DNA from: Gemmatimonadaceae bacterium
Lineage (GTDB): Bacteria > Gemmatimonadota > Gemmatimonadetes > Gemmatimonadales > Gemmatimonadaceae
Length of the DNA stretch: 64,000 nt
Reading direction: 5' to 3'
Assembly: GCA_036496605.1 (NCBI GenBank)
Contig: DASXKV010000002.1
Location: 43,692-107,691, forward strand
In this document: one piece after another, positions 46,803 through 56,591 of the stretch
Layout of the letters: each line of letters opens with the position of its first letter
Numbering within the stretch: the stretch's first letter is position 1
Notes under the pieces: model-generated
Database searches by the model: none
What the model saw: the letters and a program-made list of their open reading frames with translations, nothing else
Told to the model about the DNA's origin: nothing
Position numbers and translations under genes: made by a program

Positions 46803-47485
46803 GTTTTCGATACTCGGCGCTGATCGCGCTCGTTGTGGCTACCTCGTCCGCACGTGCGCAGGTGGGCTACCAACCCGCGCGAAGTCCCTACCTCGATTTA
46901 GAGTATTCGCAAGAGTTCACGCCGATCCTCGGCTACTACTTCGGCAGGATCGATCCTGCCGGCGTGGCGCCTAGCAATGGCGCGCTCGTGGGACTGCATT
47001 ACGAGTGGCGCGCGGGCGGTCCGGCGCACCTCACCGGCGAGGTGGCGCATATCTCCTCGAGCCGAGTCGTGCTCGACCCATCGAAGCCGGCGACCACGAG
47101 AAATCTCGGCGAACAAAGCTGGCCGCTCTGGAGCGCCGATTTCGGTCTCGGCATGAGCCTCACCGGTGCGCGAAGCTGGCACCAGCTCGTTCCCGAGGTG
47201 AAAGCGGGCGTCGGCTTGATGTCGGATTTCAAGTCCGCCGACGTCGGCGGCTTCAAGTACGGCACCCGCTTTGCACTCACGTGGGGCGCTGCTTTGCGAT
47301 ACGTCCCTGGCGGCAGATATCAAATTCGCGCCGACTTCTCGAATCGATTGACCTCCATCAGATACCCTGACGTGTACTTTCGCCCAGCGACCGGTTTGAC
47401 GCCGATCCTCACGGGCAAAGATCAGTCGGTGTGGAGAAACAATCCTTCGCTCTCGATCGGCGTCTCGTACCTATTTTCGCGATGA
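46799..47485 (+). CDS. Predicted outer-membrane beta-barrel protein
   Basis: A 228-residue protein starting at GTG in overlap with gpmI. A signal peptide with cleavage after SSARA is followed by amphipathic strands with alternating aromatic residues (YLDLEYSQEFTPILGYYFG, SADFGLGMSLTGA, GTRFALTWGAALRYV) and it ends YLFSR, an aromatic-rich C-terminal strand. The overall pattern resembles acyloxyacyl-hydrolase-type (PagL-like) or small OmpA-type barrels; no catalytic His/Ser pair can be assigned with confidence. Function unknown. Confidence 0.7.
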   Translation: MSFRYSALIALVVATSSARAQVGYQPARSPYLDLEYSQEFTPILGYYFGRIDPAGVAPSNGALVGLHYEWRAGGPAHLTGEVAHISSSRVVLDPSKPATTRNLGEQSWPLWSADFGLGMSLTGARSWHQLVPEVKAGVGLMSDFKSADVGGFKYGTRFALTWGAALRYVPGGRYQIRADFSNRLTSIRYPDVYFRPATGLTPILTGKDQSVWRNNPSLSIGVSYLFSR

Positions 47486-47494
47486 GGACGAGCC

Positions 47495-48007
47495 ATGGCC
47501 CGCGACTTCGAAGACGTTCACGACATCGATGACCTGAGTGATGATGAGCTTCGAGGACTCGTGCGCGAACATCTCGCCTCAGATAGCGCGCTCGACATCG
47601 ACGATCTCACGATCAACGTCGAGGATGGCCACGTGATTCTCGACGGTCGAGTGGGGACCGATGAGGAGCGTCGCATTGCCGAGCACATCGTCACAGACGT
47701 CCTCGGCGTGGAGGACTACGAGAACAACATCTTCGTCGATCCGGTGCGGCGCGCAACGAGCCCGGAGGCCGCAGATGACCTTCTCATCGATGAAGAGACG
47801 ACGGAGGGGCGGCTCCTTGGCGACCGACCGGTGAGCCTGAGCTCGGAAGTGGAAGACCGCCTCGAGGACGAGGACGCGCAACTCTACGGAACGACCGACG
47901 TGGGCCACGCCATCGAGGAGGGAACGTCGTGGATTCCCCCGGAGGCGCCGACGCCGGAGGGCGTTCCCGGTGAGGACGAGCGGGGCGAGCTCGGAGAAGA
48001 CCACTAG
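47495..48007 (+). CDS. BON domain protein, acidic, non-secreted
   Basis: A 170-residue, strongly acidic protein. Residues about 18-85 form a BON domain (LVREHLASDSALDIDD, HVILDGRVGTDEERRIAEHIV, LGVEDYENNIFV). There is no signal peptide, unlike most BON proteins, so it probably acts in the cytoplasm. The C-terminal half is disordered, Asp/Glu/Pro-rich (TSWIPPEAPTPEGVPGED). It follows the outer-membrane gene by 9 bases and is closed by an intrinsic terminator. Confidence 0.85.
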   Translation: MARDFEDVHDIDDLSDDELRGLVREHLASDSALDIDDLTINVEDGHVILDGRVGTDEERRIAEHIVTDVLGVEDYENNIFVDPVRRATSPEAADDLLIDEETTEGRLLGDRPVSLSSEVEDRLEDEDAQLYGTTDVGHAIEEGTSWIPPEAPTPEGVPGEDERGELGEDH

Positions 48008-48031
48008 AACTGGTCCCCGCGCTCGGCGAAT

Positions 48032-48072
48032 AAGGGTTAGGGTTCACGATTGGAGCGCCCTAGCCCTTTTTT
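48032..48072 (+). terminator. Intrinsic terminator built from a CCCTAG-type repeat
   Basis: An 11-bp stem with one G-T pair (48032-48042 with 48058-48068, 15-base loop) is followed by six T. It lies 25 bases after the BON gene stop and ends the gpmI transcript. The arms are built from TTAGGG/CCCTAG, as in the other intergenic repeats of this window. Confidence 0.8.
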
Positions 48073-48082
48073 ATTTCTCGAC

Positions 48083-48511
48083 ATGCCAGCCTCTCTCACG
48101 CGGCGCGTCAGCTTCGCCGCGGCGCATCGCTACCGAATAGCCTCCTGGTCCGACGAGCGCAACGAGCAAGTATTCGGATTGTGCGCCCGCCCGAGCTATC
48201 ACGGCCACAGCTACACCTGCGATGTGATGGTCCGTGGTGACATCGACGAGACGTCGGGCATGCTGATCGATCTTGGAGTGCTCGACCGCATTCTCGAGGT
48301 CGAAGTGCGACAGCGTTTCGATCATCGCAACATCAACCTCGACGTCGCGGAATTCGGCGAGGGGAAGATGGTTCCGACCGGAGAAAACCTGGCTCGCTTC
48401 ATCTTCGCGCGTACCGCGGCTGCGCTTCGGGCCGCGAAGTCCGCGGCGCACGTCGTGAAGGTCACCGTTGCCGAGGACGCGACGCTCAGCGCGAGTTATA
48501 GCGAGGAGTGA
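48083..48511 (+). CDS. 6-pyruvoyl-tetrahydropterin synthase / QueD family enzyme
   Basis: A 142-residue pterin-forming enzyme. Zinc ligands are the His in SFAAAHRYR and both His of YHGHSYT; the catalytic Cys is in FGLCARPSYHGH. The spacing C-x5-HGH and the preceding SDERNEQVFG match eukaryotic-type PTPS (C-x5-HGHxY) rather than classical QueD (C-x3-HGH). Substrate is dihydroneopterin triphosphate in either case. The product could be a tetrahydropterin or a queuosine precursor; no queC or queE is nearby. Start placed at the ATG after the terminator. Confidence 0.87.
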   Translation: MPASLTRRVSFAAAHRYRIASWSDERNEQVFGLCARPSYHGHSYTCDVMVRGDIDETSGMLIDLGVLDRILEVEVRQRFDHRNINLDVAEFGEGKMVPTGENLARFIFARTAAALRAAKSAAHVVKVTVAEDATLSASYSEE

Positions 48512-48554
48512 GTGCGGCCGTGGCATTCGCCCGAGCCATTCGACAGCTTAGGGC

Positions 48555-49199
48555 ATGATTTCTCGTTGCAGCGGAATGGTTCTGGCTGGCGGTTCCAACG
48601 CCCGCTTCGGCGGCGCGGCGAAGGGCTTGTTCGATCTGGGCGGGCGGCGCGTCGTCGACTGGACGCTGGAGGCCGTGAGCAAGGTGACCGATGAGCTTTT
48701 GCTCATCACGAACGACGCCGTCGTGCGGGCCGCGCTGCCGGAGGTCGCCGCGCGAGCAGATGCGCGTCCCGAGCGCGGCAGCCTCGTGGGCGTGCACAGT
48801 GCGCTGAGCTACTGCAACGAAGCCGCGCTCGTCGTCGGATGGGACATGCCCTTTCTCTCGCCCGAGCTGCTCCGGGCTTTGCGGCACGAAGGAGAAAAGG
48901 CTGGCGCCGCCGCGATTCCCGAAGGCTCAGATGGCCTCGAGCCACTCTGCGCGTATTACCCCAAGCCCTGCCTCGACGTGGCCGAACGACAACTCGCCCG
49001 GGGTGAGATGCGACTTTCAGCATTCGTCGCATCGCTATCCGACAAGATCGTCGTGGGCCTCGACGCAGTACGCCGCTTCGGCGTACCGGAGCGAATGTTC
49101 GCGAATTTGAACACCGCTGTCGAACTCGAAGCCGCCCGATCACTCGTTCGGGATGGCCACCGCACTCTCGAACTCACCGCGCCTTCAGAGACCCAATGA
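48555..49199 (+). CDS. mobA: Molybdenum cofactor guanylyltransferase
   Basis: A 214-residue nucleotidyltransferase. The GTP-binding start is MVLAGGSNARFGGAAKGLF, the family G-G-x-S-x-R-x-G pattern. Then come LLLITND, ERGSLVGVHSAL and the metal site in VVGWDMPFLSPELL, and DGLEPLCAYY. It adds GMP to molybdopterin. The stop overlaps the next gene's ATG (ATGA), and moeA follows one gene later, so molybdenum cofactor synthesis is the theme. The presence of molybdoenzymes elsewhere in the genome is implied. Confidence 0.88.
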   Translation: MISRCSGMVLAGGSNARFGGAAKGLFDLGGRRVVDWTLEAVSKVTDELLLITNDAVVRAALPEVAARADARPERGSLVGVHSALSYCNEAALVVGWDMPFLSPELLRALRHEGEKAGAAAIPEGSDGLEPLCAYYPKPCLDVAERQLARGEMRLSAFVASLSDKIVVGLDAVRRFGVPERMFANLNTAVELEAARSLVRDGHRTLELTAPSETQ

Positions 49200-50749
49200 T
49201 ACGCCGCGCCGCGTCGCGCCTCATCGCGTTCAGCATCGTTGAAATTTTCTTCGCCGCCTGTGCGTCGAGTGGAGTCCTGCATCCCGCTGGCCGCGGCGGT
49301 GGTCAGCGCGCCGCACTCCGCGGGGCGATCGATTCCATGGCCGACGCGCCAGAATTTCACAACGCATTCTGGGGAATTCTCATCGTCGATCCGGAACGCG
49401 GGGACACGTTGTACTCACGCAATGCGGGCAAGCTGTTTCTGCCCGCGTCCAACATGAAGGTTGTAACGAGCTCGGTTGCGCTCGAGCAGCTCGGGGCGGA
49501 CTTTACGTATCGCACTACGCTCCTCGCGCGAGGAGCGCTACGAGACAGCACGATCACCGGCGACGTCGCCGTCATCGGGCGGGGCGATCCGACGGTGAGC
49601 GACCACATGTGGATCGACGCAATGATTCCATTGCGCGCGATGGCGGACTCCCTGGCCGCGCGCGGAGTGAAGCACATCACCGGCCGGCTCGTTGCCATGG
49701 GGAATGCCTTTCCTGGTCCCGTTCTCGGCTACGGTTGGTCGTGGGAGGATCTCGAGTCGTCCTACTCGGCGGCAATCGACGAGCTGCTGTTCAACGAGGG
49801 CTTCAGCGAGATTCGTCTTCACGGTGGCGAACGCCCTGGCGACTCGGTGAGAGTCGAGGTGCGGCCCGCACACACCTTCCCCGCTCTCCGTGCAGACCTA
49901 ACGACCATCGCGGCTCCGAGCTGTGTGGCCGGTGATTCGACGGTCACCACGCCCTGTCCCGTTACGCCGCCGCGCTTCGCGCGCCGGCGCGAATTGTCTA
50001 TTCACAAGGATACGCTTCGAGGGGACGTCGTGGTCAGCGGCGGAGTCGTCGCCGGCGACAGCGTCACGTTGGAGGTCACTCATCGCGATCCGGACCTGGC
50101 GTATCTGGCCGCGCTCACCGAAGCGCTGCGCGATCGCGGGATCAGAGTCGATTCGGCGCCGGCAGTGAATGCCGACACCGCGATGGTCACCGGGGATACG
50201 CTCGTCACGTTCTTCTCGAAACCGTTGCGCGAGATCTTACCGGCGTTGCTCAAGCCATCGCAGAACCAGATCGCGGAGGTATTACTGCGCACGATCGGTC
50301 TCGAACGTGGCGGCTCGGGCACGGCGGACAGCGGCCGCAAGGTCGTCGAACGTCAACTCGCTGCGTGGGGCGTTCCCGCGAACACCTATGTCATTCGCGA
50401 CGGCAGTGGCCTGTCTCGCTACGATTATCTCGCACCAGAAGCCCTCGTCCACATTCTCGACGTGATGCGCCGGTCGCCGAACTTTCAGCTGTTCTACGAT
50501 GCATTGCCAATTGCTGGCGTCGACGGCACGATCAAGACGCGGATGCGCGGCACGCCAGCAGCGAACAACGTGCACGCGAAGACGGGGTCGGTGGCGAATG
50601 CACGCTCACTCTCGGGTTACGTCCGGACAGCGGGCGGCCGCGTATTGATCTTCAGCATGCTGGCCAACAACTGGACCGTATCCGCTGGGGACGTCACGCG
50701 AATGCAGGATTCGATCGCGGCGCGACTCGCGGCGCTCCCATTACGGTGA
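49196..50749 (+). CDS. dacB: D-alanyl-D-alanine carboxypeptidase, PBP4/S13 family
   Basis: A 517-residue periplasmic enzyme. The N-terminal signal ends in the lipobox-like FFAAC, so it may be a lipoprotein. The three penicillin-binding motifs are present: S-N-M-K in FLPASNMKVVTS, S-Q-N in KPSQNQIAEVLL (S-x-N) and K-T-G in VHAKTGSVANA. Extra beta domains lie between motifs one and two, as in PBP4. It trims or cuts peptidoglycan peptides. It is coupled at both ends (ATGA, GTGA) to mobA and moeA although functionally unrelated to them. Confidence 0.93.
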   Translation: MIRRAASRLIAFSIVEIFFAACASSGVLHPAGRGGGQRAALRGAIDSMADAPEFHNAFWGILIVDPERGDTLYSRNAGKLFLPASNMKVVTSSVALEQLGADFTYRTTLLARGALRDSTITGDVAVIGRGDPTVSDHMWIDAMIPLRAMADSLAARGVKHITGRLVAMGNAFPGPVLGYGWSWEDLESSYSAAIDELLFNEGFSEIRLHGGERPGDSVRVEVRPAHTFPALRADLTTIAAPSCVAGDSTVTTPCPVTPPRFARRRELSIHKDTLRGDVVVSGGVVAGDSVTLEVTHRDPDLAYLAALTEALRDRGIRVDSAPAVNADTAMVTGDTLVTFFSKPLREILPALLKPSQNQIAEVLLRTIGLERGGSGTADSGRKVVERQLAAWGVPANTYVIRDGSGLSRYDYLAPEALVHILDVMRRSPNFQLFYDALPIAGVDGTIKTRMRGTPAANNVHAKTGSVANARSLSGYVRTAGGRVLIFSMLANNWTVSAGDVTRMQDSIAARLAALPLR

Positions 50750-52041
50750 CGCGCGCCGAGTCGTCACCGCGAACATCACTGACGGTTGGAGAAGCAGCCG
50801 CCACGCTGCTTGCCGAGCTACACCCTCTCGCAAGCGAGACGATAGCGCTCGGCGCGTCGGTGGGGAGAGTGCTGGCGCGCGACGTGGTGTCACCACTCGC
50901 TCTGCCTCCGTGGGACAATGCGTCGATGGACGGCTATGCGGTGCGAGCAGCGGATGTGCGCGGCGCACGTGGCGATGCGCCGGTCGCGCTCCCCGTGGTG
51001 GCGACGATTGCGGCAGGTGGATTGCCGGATTCGCCGCTCGCGCCGGGAACCGCAATTCGCATCATGACGGGAGCGCCAGTGCCGGAGGGTGCCGACAGCG
51101 TCGTCCGTGTCGAGGACACGAACCGTGGCGATGAACAAGTTCTCATTGCAGATGCGCGCGACGCAGGTCGTAACGTTCGCCCTCGCGGCGAGGACTTGCG
51201 AAAGGGCGAGGTCGCAGTCGAAGCGGGAACGGTGATTGGACCTGCCCAATTCGGCGTGCTTGCGTCGATCGGCGCGGCGACGGTCGAAGTCCATCGCAAG
51301 CCGTGTGTGGCCGTGCTCGCGACCGGCGACGAGCTCGTCGACCTCGACGAGTTCGACGAGGTGCTTGCCGGGCGGCGGATCGTCAGTAGTAACAGCTACA
51401 CGCTTCGCGCCGCCGCGAACCTCGCTGGCGCGGAGACCCTCGACCTCGGTCGATGTGGCGACGACCGACGGGCGCTACGAGAGAAGCTCGAGGCGGCCCG
51501 CGATGCCCACTGCGACCTCCTGATGACGTCGGGCGGCGTCTCGGTCGGAGCGTTCGACTTCACTCGTGAGGTGATGCGCGAGTTGGGTGCGAGAATGAGC
51601 TTCTGGCGCGTGAAGATCCGGCCGGGAGGCCCGTTAGGCTTTGGCGTCCTTGGCGATACGCCATGGCTCGGACTGCCGGGCAACCCGGTATCCGCGCTCG
51701 TGACCTTCGAGCTCTTCGCTCGCCCGGCGATTCGCTGGCTGCGCGGCGAACGACGGCCCTTCCCTCGCGCGATTACCGTAACGCTCGCCGAAGAAGTGAG
51801 CATCGGGGCGCCGTTGACGCATTTCCTTCGCGTAATTCTCGACACGGACGACAGCGGCGCGCTGCGTGCGCGGCTCACCGGACCGCAGGGCTCGGGACTG
51901 CTGACGTCGATGTCTCGCGCCGACGCATTGCTCGTCGTTCCGCTGGAGCAATTTGGACGCGGCGCCGTCCCGGCGGGATCGACGCTGCAGGCGCTGACGT
52001 TAGGCGACCGCGGCGCACTGACGACGGAGCTGATGCTGTGA
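50746..52041 (+). CDS. moeA: Molybdopterin molybdenumtransferase
   Basis: A 431-residue enzyme inserting molybdate into adenylated molybdopterin. Starts at GTG overlapping dacB. Signatures: LPPWDNASMDGYAVRAAD, GTAIRIMTGAPVPEGADSVV, GEDLRKGE, AVLATGDELVDL, SNSYTLRAAA, MTSGGVSVGAFDFT and GLPGNPVSALVTFELF. Two TTA-GGC heptamers lie within it (51633, 51999). It is coupled to the downstream methyltransferase by GTGA. Confidence 0.95.
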   Translation: MTRAESSPRTSLTVGEAAATLLAELHPLASETIALGASVGRVLARDVVSPLALPPWDNASMDGYAVRAADVRGARGDAPVALPVVATIAAGGLPDSPLAPGTAIRIMTGAPVPEGADSVVRVEDTNRGDEQVLIADARDAGRNVRPRGEDLRKGEVAVEAGTVIGPAQFGVLASIGAATVEVHRKPCVAVLATGDELVDLDEFDEVLAGRRIVSSNSYTLRAAANLAGAETLDLGRCGDDRRALREKLEAARDAHCDLLMTSGGVSVGAFDFTREVMRELGARMSFWRVKIRPGGPLGFGVLGDTPWLGLPGNPVSALVTFELFARPAIRWLRGERRPFPRAITVTLAEEVSIGAPLTHFLRVILDTDDSGALRARLTGPQGSGLLTSMSRADALLVVPLEQFGRGAVPAGSTLQALTLGDRGALTTELML

Positions 52042-52730
52042 GTGCGTCCGACGCGCCGAGCGACATCGGCGCGCTCCGCAAGCTTCTCGGCCGGCGCTTT
52101 CGAACGACGGAATCGGCGCTGCAGGTGGACCATCATAAGCTGTCGATTTTGCACCCCGAGAGTGCCGAAGAGCTCATTAACGAGGCCGATTTCGAGCGAG
52201 ACGAGCGGATGCCGTATTGGGCCGACATCTGGCCCTCGGCGCGCGTTCTCGCGGCGTATGTAGTCCAGCTCGATGGCGAGGGACGCTCGCTCCTCGAGCT
52301 GGGATGCGGCGCGGGTCTCGTCGCGACCGCGGCCGCTCTCGCCGGCTTTCGCGTTTGCGCAACCGACTACTACGAAGACGCACTCCGCTTCACGGCCGTG
52401 AACGTCGCCGAACACACCGGCGAGATTCCGGAGACGCGGCTGGTGGACTGGCGCTCGCTACCGAGGGATCTCGGTCGGTTTGATTACGTGGTGGGATCGG
52501 ATGTGCTCTACGAGCGTCAGTACGGACCTCTGGTCGCACGGGCGGTTGACATCACGCTGCGGCGGAATGGCGAGGCCGTGATCGCGGATCCCGGTCGGAT
52601 TGCGGCGGAAGAGTTCGTACGCGACACAGCGCAGCGCGGACTTCGACTCGTAGAACAACAACAAAGGCCGTATGTGGATGGCGCGATCCGACAAACGATC
52701 AGTCTGTATCGATTGAAGCGTGGTGCGTAG
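52038..52730 (+). CDS. Class I methyltransferase, METTL20/21-like (family 16)
   Basis: A 230-residue SAM-dependent methyltransferase from the GTG in moeA overlap. It has DERMPYWADIWPSARVLA upstream of the SAM loop LLELGCGAGLVATAAAL (G-C-G-A-G at 89-93), then ATDYYEDAL, and the post-II motif D-V-L-Y (155-158) typical of family 16 protein lysine methyltransferases. The P-Y/F-W-x-x-x-W-P segment matches METTL20, the ETF-beta lysine methyltransferase. It converges on the ETF operon 2.1 kb away, so EtfB is a plausible substrate; a small-molecule substrate is the alternative. Confidence 0.8.
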   Translation: MSASDAPSDIGALRKLLGRRFRTTESALQVDHHKLSILHPESAEELINEADFERDERMPYWADIWPSARVLAAYVVQLDGEGRSLLELGCGAGLVATAAALAGFRVCATDYYEDALRFTAVNVAEHTGEIPETRLVDWRSLPRDLGRFDYVVGSDVLYERQYGPLVARAVDITLRRNGEAVIADPGRIAAEEFVRDTAQRGLRLVEQQQRPYVDGAIRQTISLYRLKRGA

Positions 52731-52739
52731 CGCCACGCA

Positions 52740-54809
52740 TCACGAAAGCTGGCCGGCGACCACCTCGGCGATATCGAGTACGGGGACAGAAGACTCCTTC
52801 GCTTTGACGCCGTCGCTCATCATCGTCATGCAGAATGGACATGCGACAGCGATCGTGTCGGCGCCGGTCGCGAGAAGCTCCTCCGTTCGCTCGATGTTGA
52901 TGCGTTTTCCTTGACGCTCCTCCATCCACATGCGGCCGCCGCCGGCGCCGCAGCAAAGACCACGGTCGCGCGAGCGTGGCGGTTCGACGAGGGTGACTAC
53001 CGGTAGCGCGCGGCGGAGCGTCTCACGCGGCGCGTCATAAATGTCATTGTATCGGCCAAGATAGCATGAGTCGTGATACGCAACCGTTAGGCGGCGGCCC
53101 TCGTCGGTGCGCAGTGGTACGAGCTCCTGCTGGAGCAATCGCTCGATGTACGTCGAGTGATGAATTACCTCGTACTGGCCGCCGAGCTGTGGAAACTCGT
53201 TGCCGATCTGATGGAAACAGTGCGGGCAGGCGGTGACGACGGTCGTGACCGAATAGCGATTCAACGTCTCGATCGTGTCTCTCGCCAGCATCTGGTAGAG
53301 GTACTCGTTGCCCATACGGCGGGCCGGGTCCCCGTGACAATGCTCTTCCTGGCCGAGAATGGCGAATCGAATTCCGCACGCCTGGAGGATGCGAGCAAAC
53401 GCAACCGTGATCTTCTTCGCGCGGTCGTCGAAGGAGCCCATGCAGCCGACCCAGAAGAGCGCGTCGGGTCGTTCGCCGCGGGCGGCGAGGTCGGCCATCG
53501 TCGAGATGCCGAGGCCATCGGCCCAGCGCCCGCGGTCGGCAGCGTCGAACGCCCACGGCGCGCCGTTGCGCTCCAACGCCTCGAACGCCGGCTGGATCTC
53601 CGCGGGAAAGCGGGACTCGGTGAGCACGAGGTTGCGCCGCATCTGGTTGATGATGTCGAGCTGATCGATCGACACGGGGCACTCCTGCACGCAGGCGCGG
53701 CAGCTTGTACACGCCCAGAGCTCTTCCTCGGTGATGTAGGTATCGAGTAAACGGTGCGCTGCCGGACCGTCACCTAACGATGCAGTGGCATCCTTGCCTT
53801 CACCGTGCGCGAGGTCGAGGCCGAAGAAAGCCATCGTGTCACCGGTCGCGATCGGTCCCCTTTCCATCAGCCGCTGGCGCGTGTTGACGACGATCTTCCG
53901 CGGACTGAGCACCTTGCCGGTGATGTTCGCCGGGCACGCCGCAGTGCAGCGGCCGCATTCGGTGCAGGAGTAGCCGTCGAGGAGATTCTTCCAGGTGAGC
54001 TGCTCGACGTCGCTCGCGCCGAAGGTCTCGGTATCGGCCTCGAGATCCATCGGCCGCATGACTGCTCGCTCACCGCGCCAGCTCGTGTTCGAGAAGTAGA
54101 CGTTGATCAACGAGGTAACAACGTGCAGGTGCTTCGAGTACGGCAAATAGTTGAGGAAAATAAGAACGAGAAGGACGTGAGCCCACCAGAAGACGAGCTG
54201 GGCACCGCGCGCGGCGTGCGGCGAGAGACCCTGAAACGGCGCTGCGAGCGCGTGCGCGATGAATTTCTCGGGTCCCACGGCGTCGGGCTGGATAATCGAG
54301 AGAAATGCGTTCGCGAAGAGGAGTGTCACCATCAAGCCGGCGATGAGGCCGAGGATGATGTATGCATCGAGATGCTCGATGTCGTCGCCCTCGAGGCGTT
54401 TGGGGTGCACCACGAGGCGTCTGTAAAACGCGAACGCGACCGCGGCGAGCACGAAGATGGCAAACGTGTCCTGCGACGCCGCGTACACAACGTAGAACGG
54501 ATGCCAGAGTACTCGCTCGTACGAGAAGCCGTTCCACGCACCCTGGACGAAAATCTCGACCGTACCCGCGGTCAGGACAATGAAGCCCCAGAAGATCGTC
54601 GCGTGCATGAGCCCAGCCACCGGTTCGCGCAAAATCTTCGTCTGCGCAATGCCGATGCGCAGAACGTTGAGAAAGCGCCAACCTGGGTTATCGGTGCGAT
54701 TCTCCGGCAGCCCGATGCGGAGGTAGCTCACCAACCGCTGGACGTTGAGCGAGAAGATGCCGGCGGCCAGAGTGAGGACGAAGAGAAACACGACGTTCTG
54801 CGCGCTCAT
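52740..54809 (-). CDS. Membrane Fe-S oxidoreductase, ETF:menaquinone oxidoreductase-like
   Basis: A 689-residue membrane protein. Residues 1-240 carry about six helices of a NarI/cytochrome-b type with conserved His candidates (LMHATIFWGF, HVLLVLIFLNYLPYSKHLHV). Then come two 4Fe-4S motifs (C282, C285, C288, C292 and C367, C370, C373, C377) and two CCG domains (ACPHCFHQ, HDSCYLGRYN, GLCCGAGGGRMW, ACPFCMTM), as in HdrB-type non-cubane clusters. This is the layout of EMO proteins, which pass electrons from ETF to menaquinone. It lies 16 bases after etfA on the same strand, which supports that role. Confidence 0.85.
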   Translation of the reverse strand: MSAQNVVFLFVLTLAAGIFSLNVQRLVSYLRIGLPENRTDNPGWRFLNVLRIGIAQTKILREPVAGLMHATIFWGFIVLTAGTVEIFVQGAWNGFSYERVLWHPFYVVYAASQDTFAIFVLAAVAFAFYRRLVVHPKRLEGDDIEHLDAYIILGLIAGLMVTLLFANAFLSIIQPDAVGPEKFIAHALAAPFQGLSPHAARGAQLVFWWAHVLLVLIFLNYLPYSKHLHVVTSLINVYFSNTSWRGERAVMRPMDLEADTETFGASDVEQLTWKNLLDGYSCTECGRCTAACPANITGKVLSPRKIVVNTRQRLMERGPIATGDTMAFFGLDLAHGEGKDATASLGDGPAAHRLLDTYITEEELWACTSCRACVQECPVSIDQLDIINQMRRNLVLTESRFPAEIQPAFEALERNGAPWAFDAADRGRWADGLGISTMADLAARGERPDALFWVGCMGSFDDRAKKITVAFARILQACGIRFAILGQEEHCHGDPARRMGNEYLYQMLARDTIETLNRYSVTTVVTACPHCFHQIGNEFPQLGGQYEVIHHSTYIERLLQQELVPLRTDEGRRLTVAYHDSCYLGRYNDIYDAPRETLRRALPVVTLVEPPRSRDRGLCCGAGGGRMWMEERQGKRINIERTEELLATGADTIAVACPFCMTMMSDGVKAKESSVPVLDIAEVVAGQLS

Positions 54810-54825
54810 GCGATCCGTCCTCGGC

Positions 54826-55815
<990 letters not shown>

Positions 55816-55827
55816 TCGTTAGGCGCC

Positions 55828-56580
55828 TCAGAGCACTTTGGCTTCAGTCTGCAGGAGCCTGACGAGCTCCGCAACGGCGGCCGTCCCCTCGCCGACGATG
55901 CGGCCGGCCGGACGATCGGGTGGAAGCGCCATGCCCTTCACCGTGACACGTGACGCGCCGAGCTGCGCCGGCTTCGATTCGAGCGGCTTCTTCTTTGCCG
56001 CCATGATGCCCTTGAGCGATGGATACCGCGGACGGGCAATCCCCTCGTCGATGGTCACGACGGCTGGGAGACTGAATTCGACCATCTCTGCCGCGCCTTC
56101 GAGCTCGCGACGCGCCGAGCCTTTGCCGTTAGCAATCTCTAACTTCGAGGCCGCCGTGACGCAGGCAATATCGAGCAGTTCGGCCGTCGCCGTCCCAACC
56201 ACAGCCTCGGAGGTATCGAATGCGTGCTTGCCGAAGAGCGCGAGGTCGAAGCCGCCGGACTTGAGCTCGGCCGCGAGCGCCTTGGCGACGGCGAGTCCGT
56301 CGAAAGGAATCGCGTCGGCCTTGAGTTGCACGGCGCGATCCGCGCCCATGCTCATTGCTTTGCGCAGCGTCTCCTGCACGGAGTCCGGTCCGACGGCGAT
56401 CACGACGACCTCGCCGGAGCCTGCCTTCTCTTTCATCTGGAGCGCGACTTCGACGGCATAGCTCGCGAAGTCGTCCATATCGAACTTCACGCCCGACTCG
56501 TCGATCGCACTGCCCGCCGAGTTGATGCGAAAGCGCGTTTCGGAATCGGGCGTGCGTTTAATGCAGACGGCAATCTTCAC
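55828..56580 (-). CDS. etfB: Electron transfer flavoprotein beta subunit
   Basis: A 250-residue AMP-binding subunit. KIAVCIKRTPDSETRFRI opens it, then DDFASYAVEVALQM, GVGPDS-like VAVGPDS, LALFGKHAFDT and VTIDEGIARPRYPSLKGIM. The recognition loop that docks into dehydrogenases reads IMAAKKKPLESKP, with Lys196-198 aligned to the cluster of lysines that METTL20 methylates in mammalian ETF-beta. It is coupled with etfA and the Fe-S oxidoreductase. Confidence 0.97.
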   Translation of the reverse strand: MKIAVCIKRTPDSETRFRINSAGSAIDESGVKFDMDDFASYAVEVALQMKEKAGSGEVVVIAVGPDSVQETLRKAMSMGADRAVQLKADAIPFDGLAVAKALAAELKSGGFDLALFGKHAFDTSEAVVGTATAELLDIACVTAASKLEIANGKGSARRELEGAAEMVEFSLPAVVTIDEGIARPRYPSLKGIMAAKKKPLESKPAQLGASRVTVKGMALPPDRPAGRIVGEGTAAVAELVRLLQTEAKVL

Positions 56581-56591
56581 GAAGAGGAGCT

